Below, in pieces: positions 1-7,785 of a stretch of 57,433 nt of DNA. Every line of letters starts with the position of its first letter. Position 1 is the stretch's first letter. The position numbers were made by a program, and so were the translations under genes. The DNA is from JAAYZQ01 sp034428935 (GTDB lineage: Bacteria > Chloroflexota > Anaerolineae > JAAYZQ01), in assembly GCA_034428935.1 (NCBI GenBank), contig DAOUHB010000142.1, forward strand, positions 1 through 57,433, read 5' to 3'. The notes beneath the pieces are model-generated. The model had not been told where the DNA came from, searched no databases, and saw only the letters and a program-made list of their open reading frames with translations.

Positions 1-36
1 GCGACCGGGAATTCGGCGTCAATGCCCGGGGTGTGC

Positions 37-58
37 TATACTGAGCCTGTTCAGTATA
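37..58 (+). promoter_or_regulatory. Inverted repeat with embedded -10-like box upstream of the NUDIX gene
   Basis: TATACTGA (37-44) and TCAGTATA (51-58) are perfect 8-bp arms around a 6-bp spacer. The left arm contains TATACT, a good -10 hexamer, but I cannot see a convincing -35 at 16-18 bp upstream. The dyad could be an operator over a promoter for the NUDIX gene that starts about 60 bases downstream. Function is inferred from symmetry and position only. Confidence 0.35.
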
Positions 59-119
59 TGCACCAAGGCAGATAGGCCAAACCAGTTCGGGCGACGCAAT
101 AGCTGGGTAGGTGAGAGCT

Positions 120-590
120 ATGCCGCGAGCACCATACAATACCCTGACCATACCATACCGCTGGCGGAATGGTGTGCTTGAATTCGCTGTCTTCTATCGC
201 CGCGGTTCATCAATGTGCCAATTTATCGCCGGTGGCGGTGAGGATGATGAAACGCCTTTCGCTACTGCACAAAGAGAAGCCAGGGAAGAAGCGTCGATTG
301 AGGCGTCCGAAGCGGATTGGATCAAACTTGATGCGAAGGCTTCAATACCACGCACAGCATTTCCAGCTGCTCCCTGGCCAGAGGAAGTGCACGTCATAAC
401 TGAACACTCATTTGCAGTACTCGCAACCGGTTTGGCAATCCGTTTGTCACATGAGCATGAGCGATATCAGTGGCTTCAATACGACCAGGCCGACAGGCAA
501 CTCACCTGGGATTCGAACCGTGTTGCGCTCTTTGAGCTAAATCGCAGGCTAATGCAATCTGCCGAACTTGCTCTCATGCATTCGTTCTGA
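120..590 (+). CDS. NUDIX hydrolase
   Basis: A small single-domain NUDIX pyrophosphohydrolase of about 156 residues. The NUDIX box is readable: glycine, five residues, glutamate, seven residues, then REAREEASI, with serine in place of the usual final glycine. The fold and length resemble the dihydroneopterin-triphosphate or Ap4A pyrophosphatase groups, but the substrate cannot be read from the sequence. I prefer the ATG at 120, which has AGGTGAG just upstream, over the in-frame GTG at 111. It stands alone, with an inverted repeat upstream and an unrelated RidA gene 83 bases downstream. Confidence 0.85.
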   Translation: MPRAPYNTLTIPYRWRNGVLEFAVFYRRGSSMCQFIAGGGEDDETPFATAQREAREEASIEASEADWIKLDAKASIPRTAFPAAPWPEEVHVITEHSFAVLATGLAIRLSHEHERYQWLQYDQADRQLTWDSNRVALFELNRRLMQSAELALMHSF

Positions 591-673
591 GACTCGCTCT
601 TGTTGCATCGGCACCGGTTGGCGGTACGATCGCCGAATGCAGCAAGCCAGACCAAAAGACGGGAGGCTCTACT

Positions 674-1084
674 ATGAAGGGAAGCGTGCAACACCTCAAC
701 CCGGATAGCTTGCACAAGAATCCGGCCTACAGTCAGGCCGTCGTGGTGACCGGCAACGTCAGGACTGTCTATGTTGGCGGCCAGAACGCCGTGAACGCCG
801 CGGGCGAGATCGTTGGCAAGGGGGACATCAAAGCCCAAACCGAACAGGTGCTCAGGAACGTGGAAGCCGCGCTGGCGGCGGGCGGGGCCAGGCTGGAACA
901 CGTCATCAAGTGGAACGTGTACATTGTCCAAGGCCAGTCGCTCCTGCCAGGCTTTGAAGCGTTCCAGCGTGCCTGGGGCGAGCGGCCCAACCCGCCGACT
1001 GTCACGGGGCTATTTGTCGCAGGACTGGCCAGTCCGGATTTCCTCGTCGAGATCGAGGCGGTGGCCGTTGTCCCTGAGGAGTGA
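674..1084 (+). CDS. RidA family (YjgF/YER057c/UK114) enamine/imine deaminase-like protein
   Basis: 136 residues, the normal length for RidA proteins, which form trimers in the cytosol and hydrolyse reactive 2-aminoacrylate-type intermediates. Typical family segments are visible: a YVGGQ strand in the first third, the INAKGE-like turn (VNAAGEIV), a TEQVLRNVEAAL helix, and a C-terminal strand FLVEIEAVAVV. The signature arginine of the active deaminases, expected near residue 105 before the last strands, is not obvious here, so it may belong to a non-canonical RidA subgroup. A GGGAGG ribosome-binding site lies about 7 bases before the ATG. Confidence 0.85.
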   Translation: MKGSVQHLNPDSLHKNPAYSQAVVVTGNVRTVYVGGQNAVNAAGEIVGKGDIKAQTEQVLRNVEAALAAGGARLEHVIKWNVYIVQGQSLLPGFEAFQRAWGERPNPPTVTGLFVAGLASPDFLVEIEAVAVVPEE

Positions 1085-1136
1085 GTGCCAAACCAGCCAC
1101 ACGTAACAGAACGATACCGGTGATGAGGAGACCACG

Positions 1137-1805
1137 ATGAGTGACCACATCAGCCCGAATCAGTTCCATGAATCTGAGGGCGTCGCGGATTGGCGCGTCC
1201 TGTGTGACGGCGCTACCGCGTTCTTTCGAACCGGCTCGTTGGCATCAAGCGCCCGCCTTGTGCAGGCGATCAGCGAGCTGCCGGACATCGATGACCACTT
1301 CCCCGACATTGACTTGAGGCAGGACGGTGTGACTGTGCGCCTGCTTACAACCACCGACGAGTACTGGGGCATGAGCCTGCGCGACGTGGAGATCGCCCGT
1401 CAGATCTCGGCAGTCGCCCGACGGTTGGGCCTTTCCGCCGATCCGATGGCAGTCCAGAGCCTCCTTGTTATTCCGGGCGCCACCGATGTCGTTGCGGTGA
1501 TGCCGTTCTGGCGGGCCGCGCTGGGGTATGAGCCTCGCCCCGACAGCCCAGAGGAGGATCTCGTCGATCCGCACCGTCGGGGCGCTCCGTTCTGGTTCGA
1601 GGAAATGGATGAGCCGCGCCCAGACGGCGGCGGTGCGATCCACGTTGCGATATGGGTGCCCTACGAGCAGGCGGAGGCTCGCGTCGAGGCGGCTCTGGCT
1701 GCGGGCGGCCGGATGGTACGTGACGAGTTCGCGCCCTCGTGGTGGACGCTGGCCGACGCGGCAGGCAATGAGGTCGACATCGCCACCACGATGGGCCGAA
1801 GGTGA
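1137..1805 (+). CDS. Pterin-4a-carbinolamine-dehydratase-like domain fused to a VOC (glyoxalase-like) domain
   Basis: A 222-residue two-domain protein. Residues about 10-110 resemble 4a-hydroxytetrahydrobiopterin dehydratase, with a HFPDIDL segment, a VTVRLLTT strand and a DVEIARQISAVA helix. The second His of the usual HHP motif is replaced by Phe. Residues about 120-220 look like a VOC fold, with an FWRAALGYEP turn and a closing WWTLADAAGNEVDI strand. Such fusions are known mainly from actinobacteria and related high-GC bacteria and have no assigned reaction. A GAGGAG ribosome-binding site precedes the ATG, and the gene appears monocistronic. Confidence 0.75.
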   Translation: MSDHISPNQFHESEGVADWRVLCDGATAFFRTGSLASSARLVQAISELPDIDDHFPDIDLRQDGVTVRLLTTTDEYWGMSLRDVEIARQISAVARRLGLSADPMAVQSLLVIPGATDVVAVMPFWRAALGYEPRPDSPEEDLVDPHRRGAPFWFEEMDEPRPDGGGAIHVAIWVPYEQAEARVEAALAAGGRMVRDEFAPSWWTLADAAGNEVDIATTMGRR

Positions 1806-1851
1806 GTCTTTACAGCCTGGGGACCGCCCGCTCATCGGCTGACTGCTCCGC

Positions 1852-1880
1852 TTGACAGAGAAGCATGTAGCGTATAGAAT
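1852..1880 (+). promoter_or_regulatory. Sigma70-type promoter for the sulfatase gene
   Basis: TTGACA (1852-1857), 17 bp, TAGAAT (1875-1880). The TTG of the -35 is in frame with the sulfatase, but reading the box as a promoter excludes it as a start codon. Transcription should start near 1887. Confidence 0.75.
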
Positions 1881-1918
1881 CAGGTCGTCGTCAATAACTG
1901 AAAAGAGAAGTGCTAACA

Positions 1919-1954
1919 ATGGAGCGCACCAAGAGGATTGGGAGCAGCCTGTGA
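1919..1954 (+). CDS. Possible 11-codon leader ORF overlapping the sulfatase start
   Basis: ATG at 1919 opens a frame of 11 codons (MERTKRIGSSL) whose TGA (1952-1954) overlaps the GTG start of the sulfatase at 1951. A purine-rich AAGAGAAG lies 10-15 bases upstream of the ATG. This layout would allow translational coupling. It is very short and lacks any other support, so it may be chance. Confidence 0.25.
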   Translation: MERTKRIGSSL

Positions 1955-3396
1955 CCGATCCAGGAGTGAGGGGCATCAGCCGTCGCAGTCTTCTAAAGCG
2001 GGCCGCCATCGCGGGTGGGGTCCTGGTCGCCGGAGGTGCCGGATTCCGCCAGGCCTACAATCACCACGGTCGTGACCTGCAACCGGCCCGGGCCCGGACA
2101 TACCTCGACGGTGTCCAGCCCGCCTCCGTTCCCGGGGCCTTGCCTAACATCGTCCTCATTCTGGCCGACGATCTCGGCCATGGCGACGTGGATGCGCCGG
2201 CAGTCGACACGCCCAACACGGAGCGCATGGCCTCCGAGGGCGCCCGCCTGACCACCTTTTACGCCTCGGCCTCGGTATGCACTCCTTCGCGGGCCGGGCT
2301 GTTGACCGGTCGCTACCCCGTTCGAACCCTGATGACCAACCCTCTCTTCTCCACCCACGACGCCATGAACCTGGTCATGGACGTTCTGGGTCGCTACTCC
2401 TACAGCATGACCGGCATTCCCGGCGACGAGGTGCTTCTACCGGAGGTGCTTCAGCGCCGGGGATACCGGACCGGGCTTGTGGGGAAATGGCACCTGGGCA
2501 GCAGACGCGGCCATCTGCCCAATGACAGGGGCTTTGACTCGTTCTATGGGGCGCTGTGGAGCAACGACGACCAGCCCTACGCCATCTACCGAGACGACCA
2601 GGTTGCCATTCCGGCGCCGGCCGATCAGAACCTCCTGACCCAAGATCTGACCCGCGAGGCGCTGGCCTTTATCCGCGCCCACAGGGACGTGCCGTTCTTT
2701 ATCTACCTGGCCCACGTCATGCCCCACGAGCCCATCCACGCCTCGGACAGATTCCGGGGCCGGTCAAGGGCAGGGCTCTATGGGGACGCCGTTAACGAGG
2801 TGGACTGGAGCGTGGGCCAGATCCTGGATACACTCGACGCGCTGGGATTGGCGGGTAAGACGCTCGTGATGTTGAGCAGTGACAACGGCCCCTGGTGGCA
2901 AGGCGATCCCGGTCCGGCCAGGGGGAGAAAGTTGCACATCTTTGAAGGTGGCTTCCGCGTCCCTTTCCTCGCCAGATGGCCGGGCGTCATCCCCCCTGGC
3001 ACCAGCACGCCAGAGCCGGCCATGAACCTGGACCTGTTCCCCACCTGCCTGCAGCTTGCCGGCGTCCCGCTGCCCCAGGACCGCATCGTCGATGGGCGGG
3101 ACCTTTTACCCCTCCTGACCGGCGCATCGGCGTCGCTGCACGACACGCTATTGTTCTACGATATACGGAATCTGGTAGGTCTGCGCCGGCAGGAGTGGAA
3201 ATACTACCGTCGTTACACCACTGATAACGCTGCCTATTGGCCCCTGCGCCAGGGGCCGTTCCTCTTTAACCTCCATACGGACCCGACCGAATCGTACAGC
3301 CTCATCGAATCGGAGCCGGCCCTGGCGGCCGAGCTGGCGGCCCTGCTGGAGGCAGCCGACGCCGCCATGACGGCCAACCTCCGAGGCTGGCTTTAG
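1951..3396 (+). CDS. Tat-exported sulfatase, Cys-type
   Basis: An arylsulfatase-family enzyme of about 481 residues that should hydrolyse sulfate esters outside the membrane. The GTG at 1951 puts SRRSLLK, a twin-arginine motif, about ten residues from the N-terminus, followed by a hydrophobic alanine/glycine stretch; GGGAG precedes the GTG. The LADDLGHGD metal-binding segment comes next. The CTPSR motif follows, with Cys at about residue 110 expected to become formylglycine. The GKWHLG segment and the late SSDNG segment are also present. Maturation needs a modifying enzyme; the radical-SAM anSME at 16642 is the only candidate in this window. An upstream in-frame TTG coincides with the -35 box, so it is not used. 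Confidence 0.9.
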   Translation: MTDPGVRGISRRSLLKRAAIAGGVLVAGGAGFRQAYNHHGRDLQPARARTYLDGVQPASVPGALPNIVLILADDLGHGDVDAPAVDTPNTERMASEGARLTTFYASASVCTPSRAGLLTGRYPVRTLMTNPLFSTHDAMNLVMDVLGRYSYSMTGIPGDEVLLPEVLQRRGYRTGLVGKWHLGSRRGHLPNDRGFDSFYGALWSNDDQPYAIYRDDQVAIPAPADQNLLTQDLTREALAFIRAHRDVPFFIYLAHVMPHEPIHASDRFRGRSRAGLYGDAVNEVDWSVGQILDTLDALGLAGKTLVMLSSDNGPWWQGDPGPARGRKLHIFEGGFRVPFLARWPGVIPPGTSTPEPAMNLDLFPTCLQLAGVPLPQDRIVDGRDLLPLLTGASASLHDTLLFYDIRNLVGLRRQEWKYYRRYTTDNAAYWPLRQGPFLFNLHTDPTESYSLIESEPALAAELAALLEAADAAMTANLRGWL

Positions 3397-3703
3397 ATGC
3401 CAGGCGGGCGCTGCAATTCATCCCCATCGTCGAGCGGCTGACTCCCGAGACCCGGGCGCTGGCCGGTAGAGGCAGGGGGGCGGCAGCCGGCGCCAAGCGC
3501 CCTCCTCTACCAACAGGTCGGCCGTGTAGCCAGCCGCCACTCCGTGAAACCGCGGCAGTGGAACCATACGACAGTGTGCCGGACAGGGACAGGGAAGCGA
3601 GCGATACAGCACTCCTCGTCGTCCGTATAGAACCACACGTGCAGGCCAAGGCCTGAATTCCTCGCTTGACGGAAGAGGATGTCGGGTGTATGATATTGTC
3701 ATC
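3397..3703. other. Intergenic region, sulfatase to alpha/beta hydrolase
   Basis: About 307 bases without a supportable gene. Apart from the promoter at 3666-3694 I see no repeat, terminator or RNA structure I would defend. Confidence 0.6.
3666..3694 (+). promoter_or_regulatory. Promoter giving a near-leaderless alpha/beta hydrolase transcript
   Basis: TTGACG (3666-3671), 17 bp, TATGAT (3689-3694). The expected transcription start is near 3701, only about three bases before the ATG at 3704. An in-frame GTG at 3686 lies inside the promoter and cannot be the start if this promoter is used. Confidence 0.65.
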
Positions 3704-4516
3704 ATGGATAGACGAGAGACCGAGGTATCGGGCCTTCGGATCGCGTACCGACAGGCCGGTTCTGGACCCCCGCTCGTGCTGCTGCACGGCGGCGTTGAAG
3801 ACAGCCGCGCATGGACACGGCAGTTGGAAGGCCTTGCCGACGAGTTCACGGTGCTCGCTTGGGACGCGCCGGGTTGTGGCCATTCCACGGACGTTCCAGA
3901 AACGTGGCGGCTAGCCGAGTTCGCGGACGCACTGTCGGCCTGGTTACATGAATTGAACGTGGACTATCCGCACGTTCTTGGGTTGTCCTGGGGTAGTTCT
4001 GTGGCGCTAGAGTTCTATCGTAGACACTCCGCTGTTCCTGCGTCGCTGATTCTTGCCTCTGCATACGCAGGGTGGGCGGGTTCACTGCCGCCTGAGGAGG
4101 TCGCGGTCCGACACAGGAGCGTCCTCGCCGAGGCAGACCTTCCCCGGGAGGAGTTGTCGAAGGGATGGCCCGGTGTCTTTAGTACCGCGGCGACGCCAGA
4201 GCTGATCGAGGAAGTGATGAGCATGGCGGCCGATAACAGTGGGCTCGTCCACCCGGGCGGATATCGGGCAATCGCGCATTCGATGGCCGAGGCCGACCTA
4301 CGGGATGTCCTGCCTCAAATCCGCGTACCAGCTCTTCTGTTGTACGGAGAGCTGGACGAGCGCTCGCCACTTCACATCGCAAAAGACCTTCGCGCGCAGA
4401 TCCCAACTGCGGAGCTCGCGGTGATCCCGGGCGTAGGTCATCTGGCGAATGTGGAGGCACCTGCCGCGTTCAACGCCGAGGTTCGACGATTCGTACGAGC
4501 AGTGGCGCACCCTTGA
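3704..4516 (+). CDS. Alpha/beta-fold hydrolase (proline iminopeptidase-like)
   Basis: About 270 residues, typical for single-domain alpha/beta hydrolases. The oxyanion-hole segment LLHGG, the WDAPGCGHS strand-turn, the nucleophile elbow GLSWGS (Ser nucleophile), the late acid in LLYGELDERSP and the catalytic His in PGVGHLANVE all appear in order. Fold and spacing resemble proline iminopeptidases and ester hydrolases; the substrate is not predictable. The ATG at 3704 is chosen because the promoter covers the only earlier start. No ribosome-binding site fits between the predicted transcription start and the ATG, implying leaderless translation. Confidence 0.85.
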   Translation: MDRRETEVSGLRIAYRQAGSGPPLVLLHGGVEDSRAWTRQLEGLADEFTVLAWDAPGCGHSTDVPETWRLAEFADALSAWLHELNVDYPHVLGLSWGSSVALEFYRRHSAVPASLILASAYAGWAGSLPPEEVAVRHRSVLAEADLPREELSKGWPGVFSTAATPELIEEVMSMAADNSGLVHPGGYRAIAHSMAEADLRDVLPQIRVPALLLYGELDERSPLHIAKDLRAQIPTAELAVIPGVGHLANVEAPAAFNAEVRRFVRAVAHP

Positions 4517-4942
4517 GCGAGTGAATCGGCTACCTATTCGTACTGGCGCAAAAGGGCTGCGCCCAACAACTCGTTGCACCCCACGCCTGATCGAGGTTGC
4601 CAGTGTTGCCGCATTGATATTGTTGTACACACTGGATGACCCCCTCTGATCGCCGCTCGGCCGGGACCGGGAGAAAAATCGAACTTTGCGTCATTTACAT
4701 GATGCTAATTTGACAAAGTCTCTGGCTGGGTATATACTCACAGACCTGCACTGGCGCAAAACTTGTTCACGTGCGGTTGCCTGGCGAATGGCTGAGGACT
4801 CCTGGAAGTGACATTTGCCGCGAAGGGAACCGAACCCATTCAGTCCAGGAAGCCGGTAGATAGGCCGGAATTGTTCGGTCTATTCCAAAGTCAGGCGGCC
4901 ACACCACGCCAGTGGTAGATTAGCAATCAGGAGGTCAGCAGG
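4517..4942. other. Intergenic region with long putative 5' leader
   Basis: About 426 bases without a gene. It holds the promoter block 4693-4738, and the roughly 200 bases between it and the VOC gene at 4943 would be an untranslated leader. I see no clear terminator or riboswitch fold in that leader. A GCCCAAC string at 4561 looks like the start of an integron attC site but has no partner. Confidence 0.5.
4693..4738 (+). promoter_or_regulatory. Promoter block A, shared with 7198-7243
   Basis: TTGACA (4710-4715), 17 bp, TATACT (4733-4738). The block from 4693 matches 7198-7243 at 38 of 46 positions. The identity extends upstream of the -35 (GATGCTAA) and through the 3' part of the spacer (CTGGGTA), more than promoter constraint alone would need. 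Confidence 0.75.
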
Positions 4943-5461
4943 ATGAGTGATACTCAGCAGATTGTGCCATCGCTGTGGTTCGACAAGGAAACCGAAGAAG
5001 CTGTCAACTTTTACGTCTCTGTCTTTAACGGCTCACCCCACAAGCGACCCGACTCCAGGATCATTAGCATCACGCGCTACGAGAAAGGCATGGAGGTTCC
5101 TGGGGGCGAGGAGCTGGAGGGCAAGGTAATCACCGCCATCTTTGAGCTAGGCGGCCAGCGCTTCATGGCCCTGGACGGAGGCCCGATCTTCAAGTTCAAC
5201 GAGGCAGTGTCGTTCTACGTGGAGTGTGAGGACCAAGAGGAGGTCGACTATTTCTGGAACAGGCTGTCCGCGGTTCCCGAGGCCGAGGCATGTGGCTGGC
5301 TCAAGGACAGGTTCGGGTTGTCCTGGCAGATCGTTCCCAAGCAAATGGGCGACCTCCTGGGTGACCCGGACAGGAAGAAGGCTTTGGCCGCCACCAACGC
5401 AATGCTCAAAATGAAAAAGCTCGTCATCGCGGATCTCCAGAAGGCGTTCGACGAGGCGTAA
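4943..5461 (+). CDS. PhnB-like VOC family protein (3-dmu-9_3-mt domain)
   Basis: 172 residues of the vicinal-oxygen-chelate superfamily, the PhnB/3-demethylubiquinone-methyltransferase-like branch. It opens with the typical SLWFDKETEEAVNFYVSVF stretch and includes an FMALDGG strand, an EDQEEVDYFW helix and the family hallmark GWLKDRFGLSWQIVP. The C-terminal helix (ALAATNAMLKMKKL) is also standard for this branch. Biochemical role is unknown for most members. GGAGG precedes the ATG. A second, shorter PhnB-like gene follows 120 bases downstream, probably a related duplicate. Confidence 0.85.
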   Translation: MSDTQQIVPSLWFDKETEEAVNFYVSVFNGSPHKRPDSRIISITRYEKGMEVPGGEELEGKVITAIFELGGQRFMALDGGPIFKFNEAVSFYVECEDQEEVDYFWNRLSAVPEAEACGWLKDRFGLSWQIVPKQMGDLLGDPDRKKALAATNAMLKMKKLVIADLQKAFDEA

Positions 5462-5581
5462 CCTACCTTTTGGCTGTCTGGCGACTCGCTGGAGCGGATG
5501 GCGCCTGTAATAGATCAGCGGTGCCGCTCAGCGCGCATCGGCCAGGCGGCTTCGTTTGAATCCCATACTGATGGAGGAAAA

Positions 5582-6001
5582 ATGCAAACCAGACTCAATC
5601 CGTACCTGAGCTTCAAGGACAATGCCCGCCAGGCGATGGAATTCTATCGCTCGGTCTTTGGCGGGAAATTGACAATGAATACGTTCAAGGAGTTCCATGC
5701 CTCGGATGACCCCAGCGAAGGCGACAAGATCATGCATGCCATGCTGGAAGCCGAAAATGGCATCACCTTCATGGCTGCCGATACACCGAACGAGATGGAA
5801 TACCATCCCGGCGCGAGCATCAGCATGTCGCTCAGCGGTGACAACGAGAGAGAACTGAGGTCTTATTTCGAGAAGCTTTCGACGGGCGGCCAGATCGTGA
5901 TGCCCCTGGAGAAGGCGCCCTGGGGTGACACGTTCGGGATGTGCACGGATCGATTCGGCGTGAATTGGATGGTGAACGTCGCCGGGCAGGCCGGCTCTTA
6001 G
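5582..6001 (+). CDS. PhnB-like VOC family protein
   Basis: 139 residues from the ATG at 5582, which is preceded by GGAGG. Family features are the opening NPYLSFKDNARQAMEFYRSV, the ENGITFMAAD strand, the helix ERELRSYFEKLSTGG and the closing GMCTDRFGVNWMVNV. Earlier in-frame starts would add an unconserved extension with no ribosome-binding site. It is distantly similar to the VOC protein just upstream. VOC and DUF1801 proteins often sit near sigma-factor or stress loci, but nothing here shows such a link. Confidence 0.85.
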   Translation: MQTRLNPYLSFKDNARQAMEFYRSVFGGKLTMNTFKEFHASDDPSEGDKIMHAMLEAENGITFMAADTPNEMEYHPGASISMSLSGDNERELRSYFEKLSTGGQIVMPLEKAPWGDTFGMCTDRFGVNWMVNVAGQAGS

Positions 6002-6153
6002 GGCAGAAGGCGCCCAAGCGCTCGAGGGAGCTGACCCGACCAGCGCCGACGTAGCCTTTTCGCGGTAGTATCGAAGCGCTGGCCGGGCGGCTCATCTCGA
6101 GGCCGTCAGGCCGCCAACATCGTTCCTTTTATCAAATCACGGAGGACCAGCAG

Positions 6154-7140
6154 ATGGGAACCGTTCCATCCAAACGGCAAGTCTCAAGGCGAAATAACTC
6201 GGTCATAGACTGGCTGCTTAATTCTGACCCGTCCATCCGCTGGCAAGTCATGCACGACCTGACCGATGCGCCCGCGGACGAGGTCGCGGCCGAGCGCGCG
6301 CGGGTTGCCACTGAGGGCTGGGGCGCGCGGCTGCTCGCCCTCCAGGCGGCCGACGGGCGGTGGGGCGGCGCGGCGTGGAATCGCGGGTGGGACTCCACGA
6401 TGCACGTCCTCATGCTGTTGCGAGAGCTGGGCTTGGATCCTGCGAGCGAACAGGCACGCCGGGCGGTGGGCCTCGTCCGGGACCGGGTGACGTGGCAGGG
6501 AAGTGGCCCGGAGGAATGTGACAACAATGCCTTCTTTGAGGGCGAGGTCGAGCCGTGCATCAACGGGCAGGTGGGCTCGGTCGGCGCCTACTTCCGCCAG
6601 GACGTCCAGGGCATCGTCGACCGGCTGCTCGGTGAGCAGTTGCCCGACGGCGGCTGGAACTGCGAGGCCGTCAACGGCTCCACGCGTTCGTCGTTCAACA
6701 CCACGATTTGCGTGCTGGAGGCTCTGCTCGAGCACGAACGGGCGGGCGGAGGAATCCCGGAGGTGACCGAGGCCCGTCTCCGTGGACAGGAGTACCTCCT
6801 CGAGCGCCGCCTCTTCCGCCGGCGATCGACCGGCGAGGTGATTGACCGAGATCGCAAGGGCGGCGCCGCGTGGACGCGCTTTGCCTTCCCTACGTGGTGG
6901 CACTATGACGTTCTGCGGGGGCTCGAGTACCTGCGCAGCGCCGGCGTCAAGTCGGACGAGCGCGTGGCCGAGGCGATCGACCTGCTCGCGTCCAAGCAGG
7001 GCGACGACGGCCGTTGGCTGCTGGAGACCCAATATCCCGGCGTGATGCCTGTCGAGATGGACGAGGGCGAGGGCCGGCCGAGCCGGTGGATCACGCTTCG
7101 GGCCTTGCGCGTGTTGAAATGGTATTCGGCACGTGGCTAA
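6154..7140 (+). CDS. Squalene-cyclase-like alpha-toroid repeat protein
   Basis: 328 soluble residues with three QW-type repeats: LQAADGRWGG near residue 65, QLPDGGWNCE near 160 and KQGDDGRWLL near 285. These mark the (alpha/alpha) barrel of terpene cyclases and prenyltransferases. It is about half the length of squalene-hopene cyclase, has one toroid domain, and lacks the DXDD protonation motif, so cyclase chemistry is unlikely. Similar stand-alone proteins are annotated only as hypothetical or squalene cyclase. GGAGG precedes the ATG. It lies alone between a VOC gene and a DUF1801 gene. Confidence 0.7.
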   Translation: MGTVPSKRQVSRRNNSVIDWLLNSDPSIRWQVMHDLTDAPADEVAAERARVATEGWGARLLALQAADGRWGGAAWNRGWDSTMHVLMLLRELGLDPASEQARRAVGLVRDRVTWQGSGPEECDNNAFFEGEVEPCINGQVGSVGAYFRQDVQGIVDRLLGEQLPDGGWNCEAVNGSTRSSFNTTICVLEALLEHERAGGGIPEVTEARLRGQEYLLERRLFRRRSTGEVIDRDRKGGAAWTRFAFPTWWHYDVLRGLEYLRSAGVKSDERVAEAIDLLASKQGDDGRWLLETQYPGVMPVEMDEGEGRPSRWITLRALRVLKWYSARG

Positions 7141-7159
7141 CCCAGATACCGCTGATCGT

Positions 7160-7177
7160 AGCCCCTGACGGGGCTTT
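7160..7177 (+). terminator. Possible weak terminator after the toroid gene
   Basis: AGCCCC (7160-7165), TGAC loop, GGGGCT (7170-7175), followed by a short TT. The six-pair stem is stable but the T tract is poor, so termination would be inefficient. Confidence 0.35.
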
Positions 7178-7197
7178 GAACAAAGGACATTAATTTG

Positions 7198-7243
7198 ATT
7201 TGTATGATGCTAACTTGACAAAGGTTTCAGCTGGGTATATACT
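7198..7243 (+). promoter_or_regulatory. Promoter block B, shared with 4693-4738
   Basis: TTGACA (7215-7220), 17 bp, TATACT (7238-7243), inside a 46-bp block that matches block A at 38 positions. It drives the DUF1801 gene at 7327 with a leader of about 77 bases. Confidence 0.75.
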
Positions 7244-7326
7244 AAGGGTGGCGTATGTGATCCTATAGCCTCTCTGCACTCGAACTGCGCCGAGGTTTTC
7301 AACCAAGTCAGTATCAGGAGGTTTCC

Positions 7327-7785
7327 ATGAGCCCAAAGAACGATACCAAGACCCGCGAGAAGTCCAAGGGATTCTCGGAAGAGGAACGAGCTGCGATGAA
7401 GGAGCGCGCCAAAGAGCTGAAGGCGGAAGAGCGCGCCGGGAAGGACAGAGCGAAGGGAGAGAGCGCCCTCCTCGAGAAGATCGCCGAGATGCCGGAACCG
7501 GATCGCTCCATGGCCAAGCGGATCCATGAGATTGTCCAGGACACCGCGCCATCCCTCATGCCGAAAACCTGGTACGGGATGCCCGCGTATGCCAACGAGG
7601 ACGGCAAGGTCGTCTGCTTCTTCACAGCTGCGTCCAAGTTCAACGAGAGGTACGCGACGTTCGGCTTCAACGCCGTGGCGAACCTCGACGAAGGTGCCAT
7701 GTGGCCCACCTCCTTCGCGTTGAAGGAGTTGACCCCCGACGCAGAGGCCAAGATTCGCAAGCTTGTGACCAAAGCGATGAGCTAA
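7327..7785 (+). CDS. DUF1801 family protein
   Basis: 152 residues. The N-terminal 60 or so are a highly charged Lys/Glu helix, and residues about 60-150 form a DUF1801 (YdhG-like) domain with a PKTWYGMPAYANEDGKVVCF core and a C-terminal helix. The fold was described in bacterial frataxin-like iron-chaperone candidates; a true function here is not shown. AGGAGG precedes the ATG. It has its own copy of the promoter found upstream of the VOC gene at 4943, so the two may be co-regulated. Confidence 0.75.
   Translation: MSPKNDTKTREKSKGFSEEERAAMKERAKELKAEERAGKDRAKGESALLEKIAEMPEPDRSMAKRIHEIVQDTAPSLMPKTWYGMPAYANEDGKVVCFFTAASKFNERYATFGFNAVANLDEGAMWPTSFALKELTPDAEAKIRKLVTKAMS

Noticed and set aside
4561..4580. 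Possible integron attC site (GCCCAAC followed by ACTCGTTGCA)
   Set aside because: The left box fits RYYYAAC, but no GTTRRRY partner or inner complementary boxes occur within the next 150 bases.
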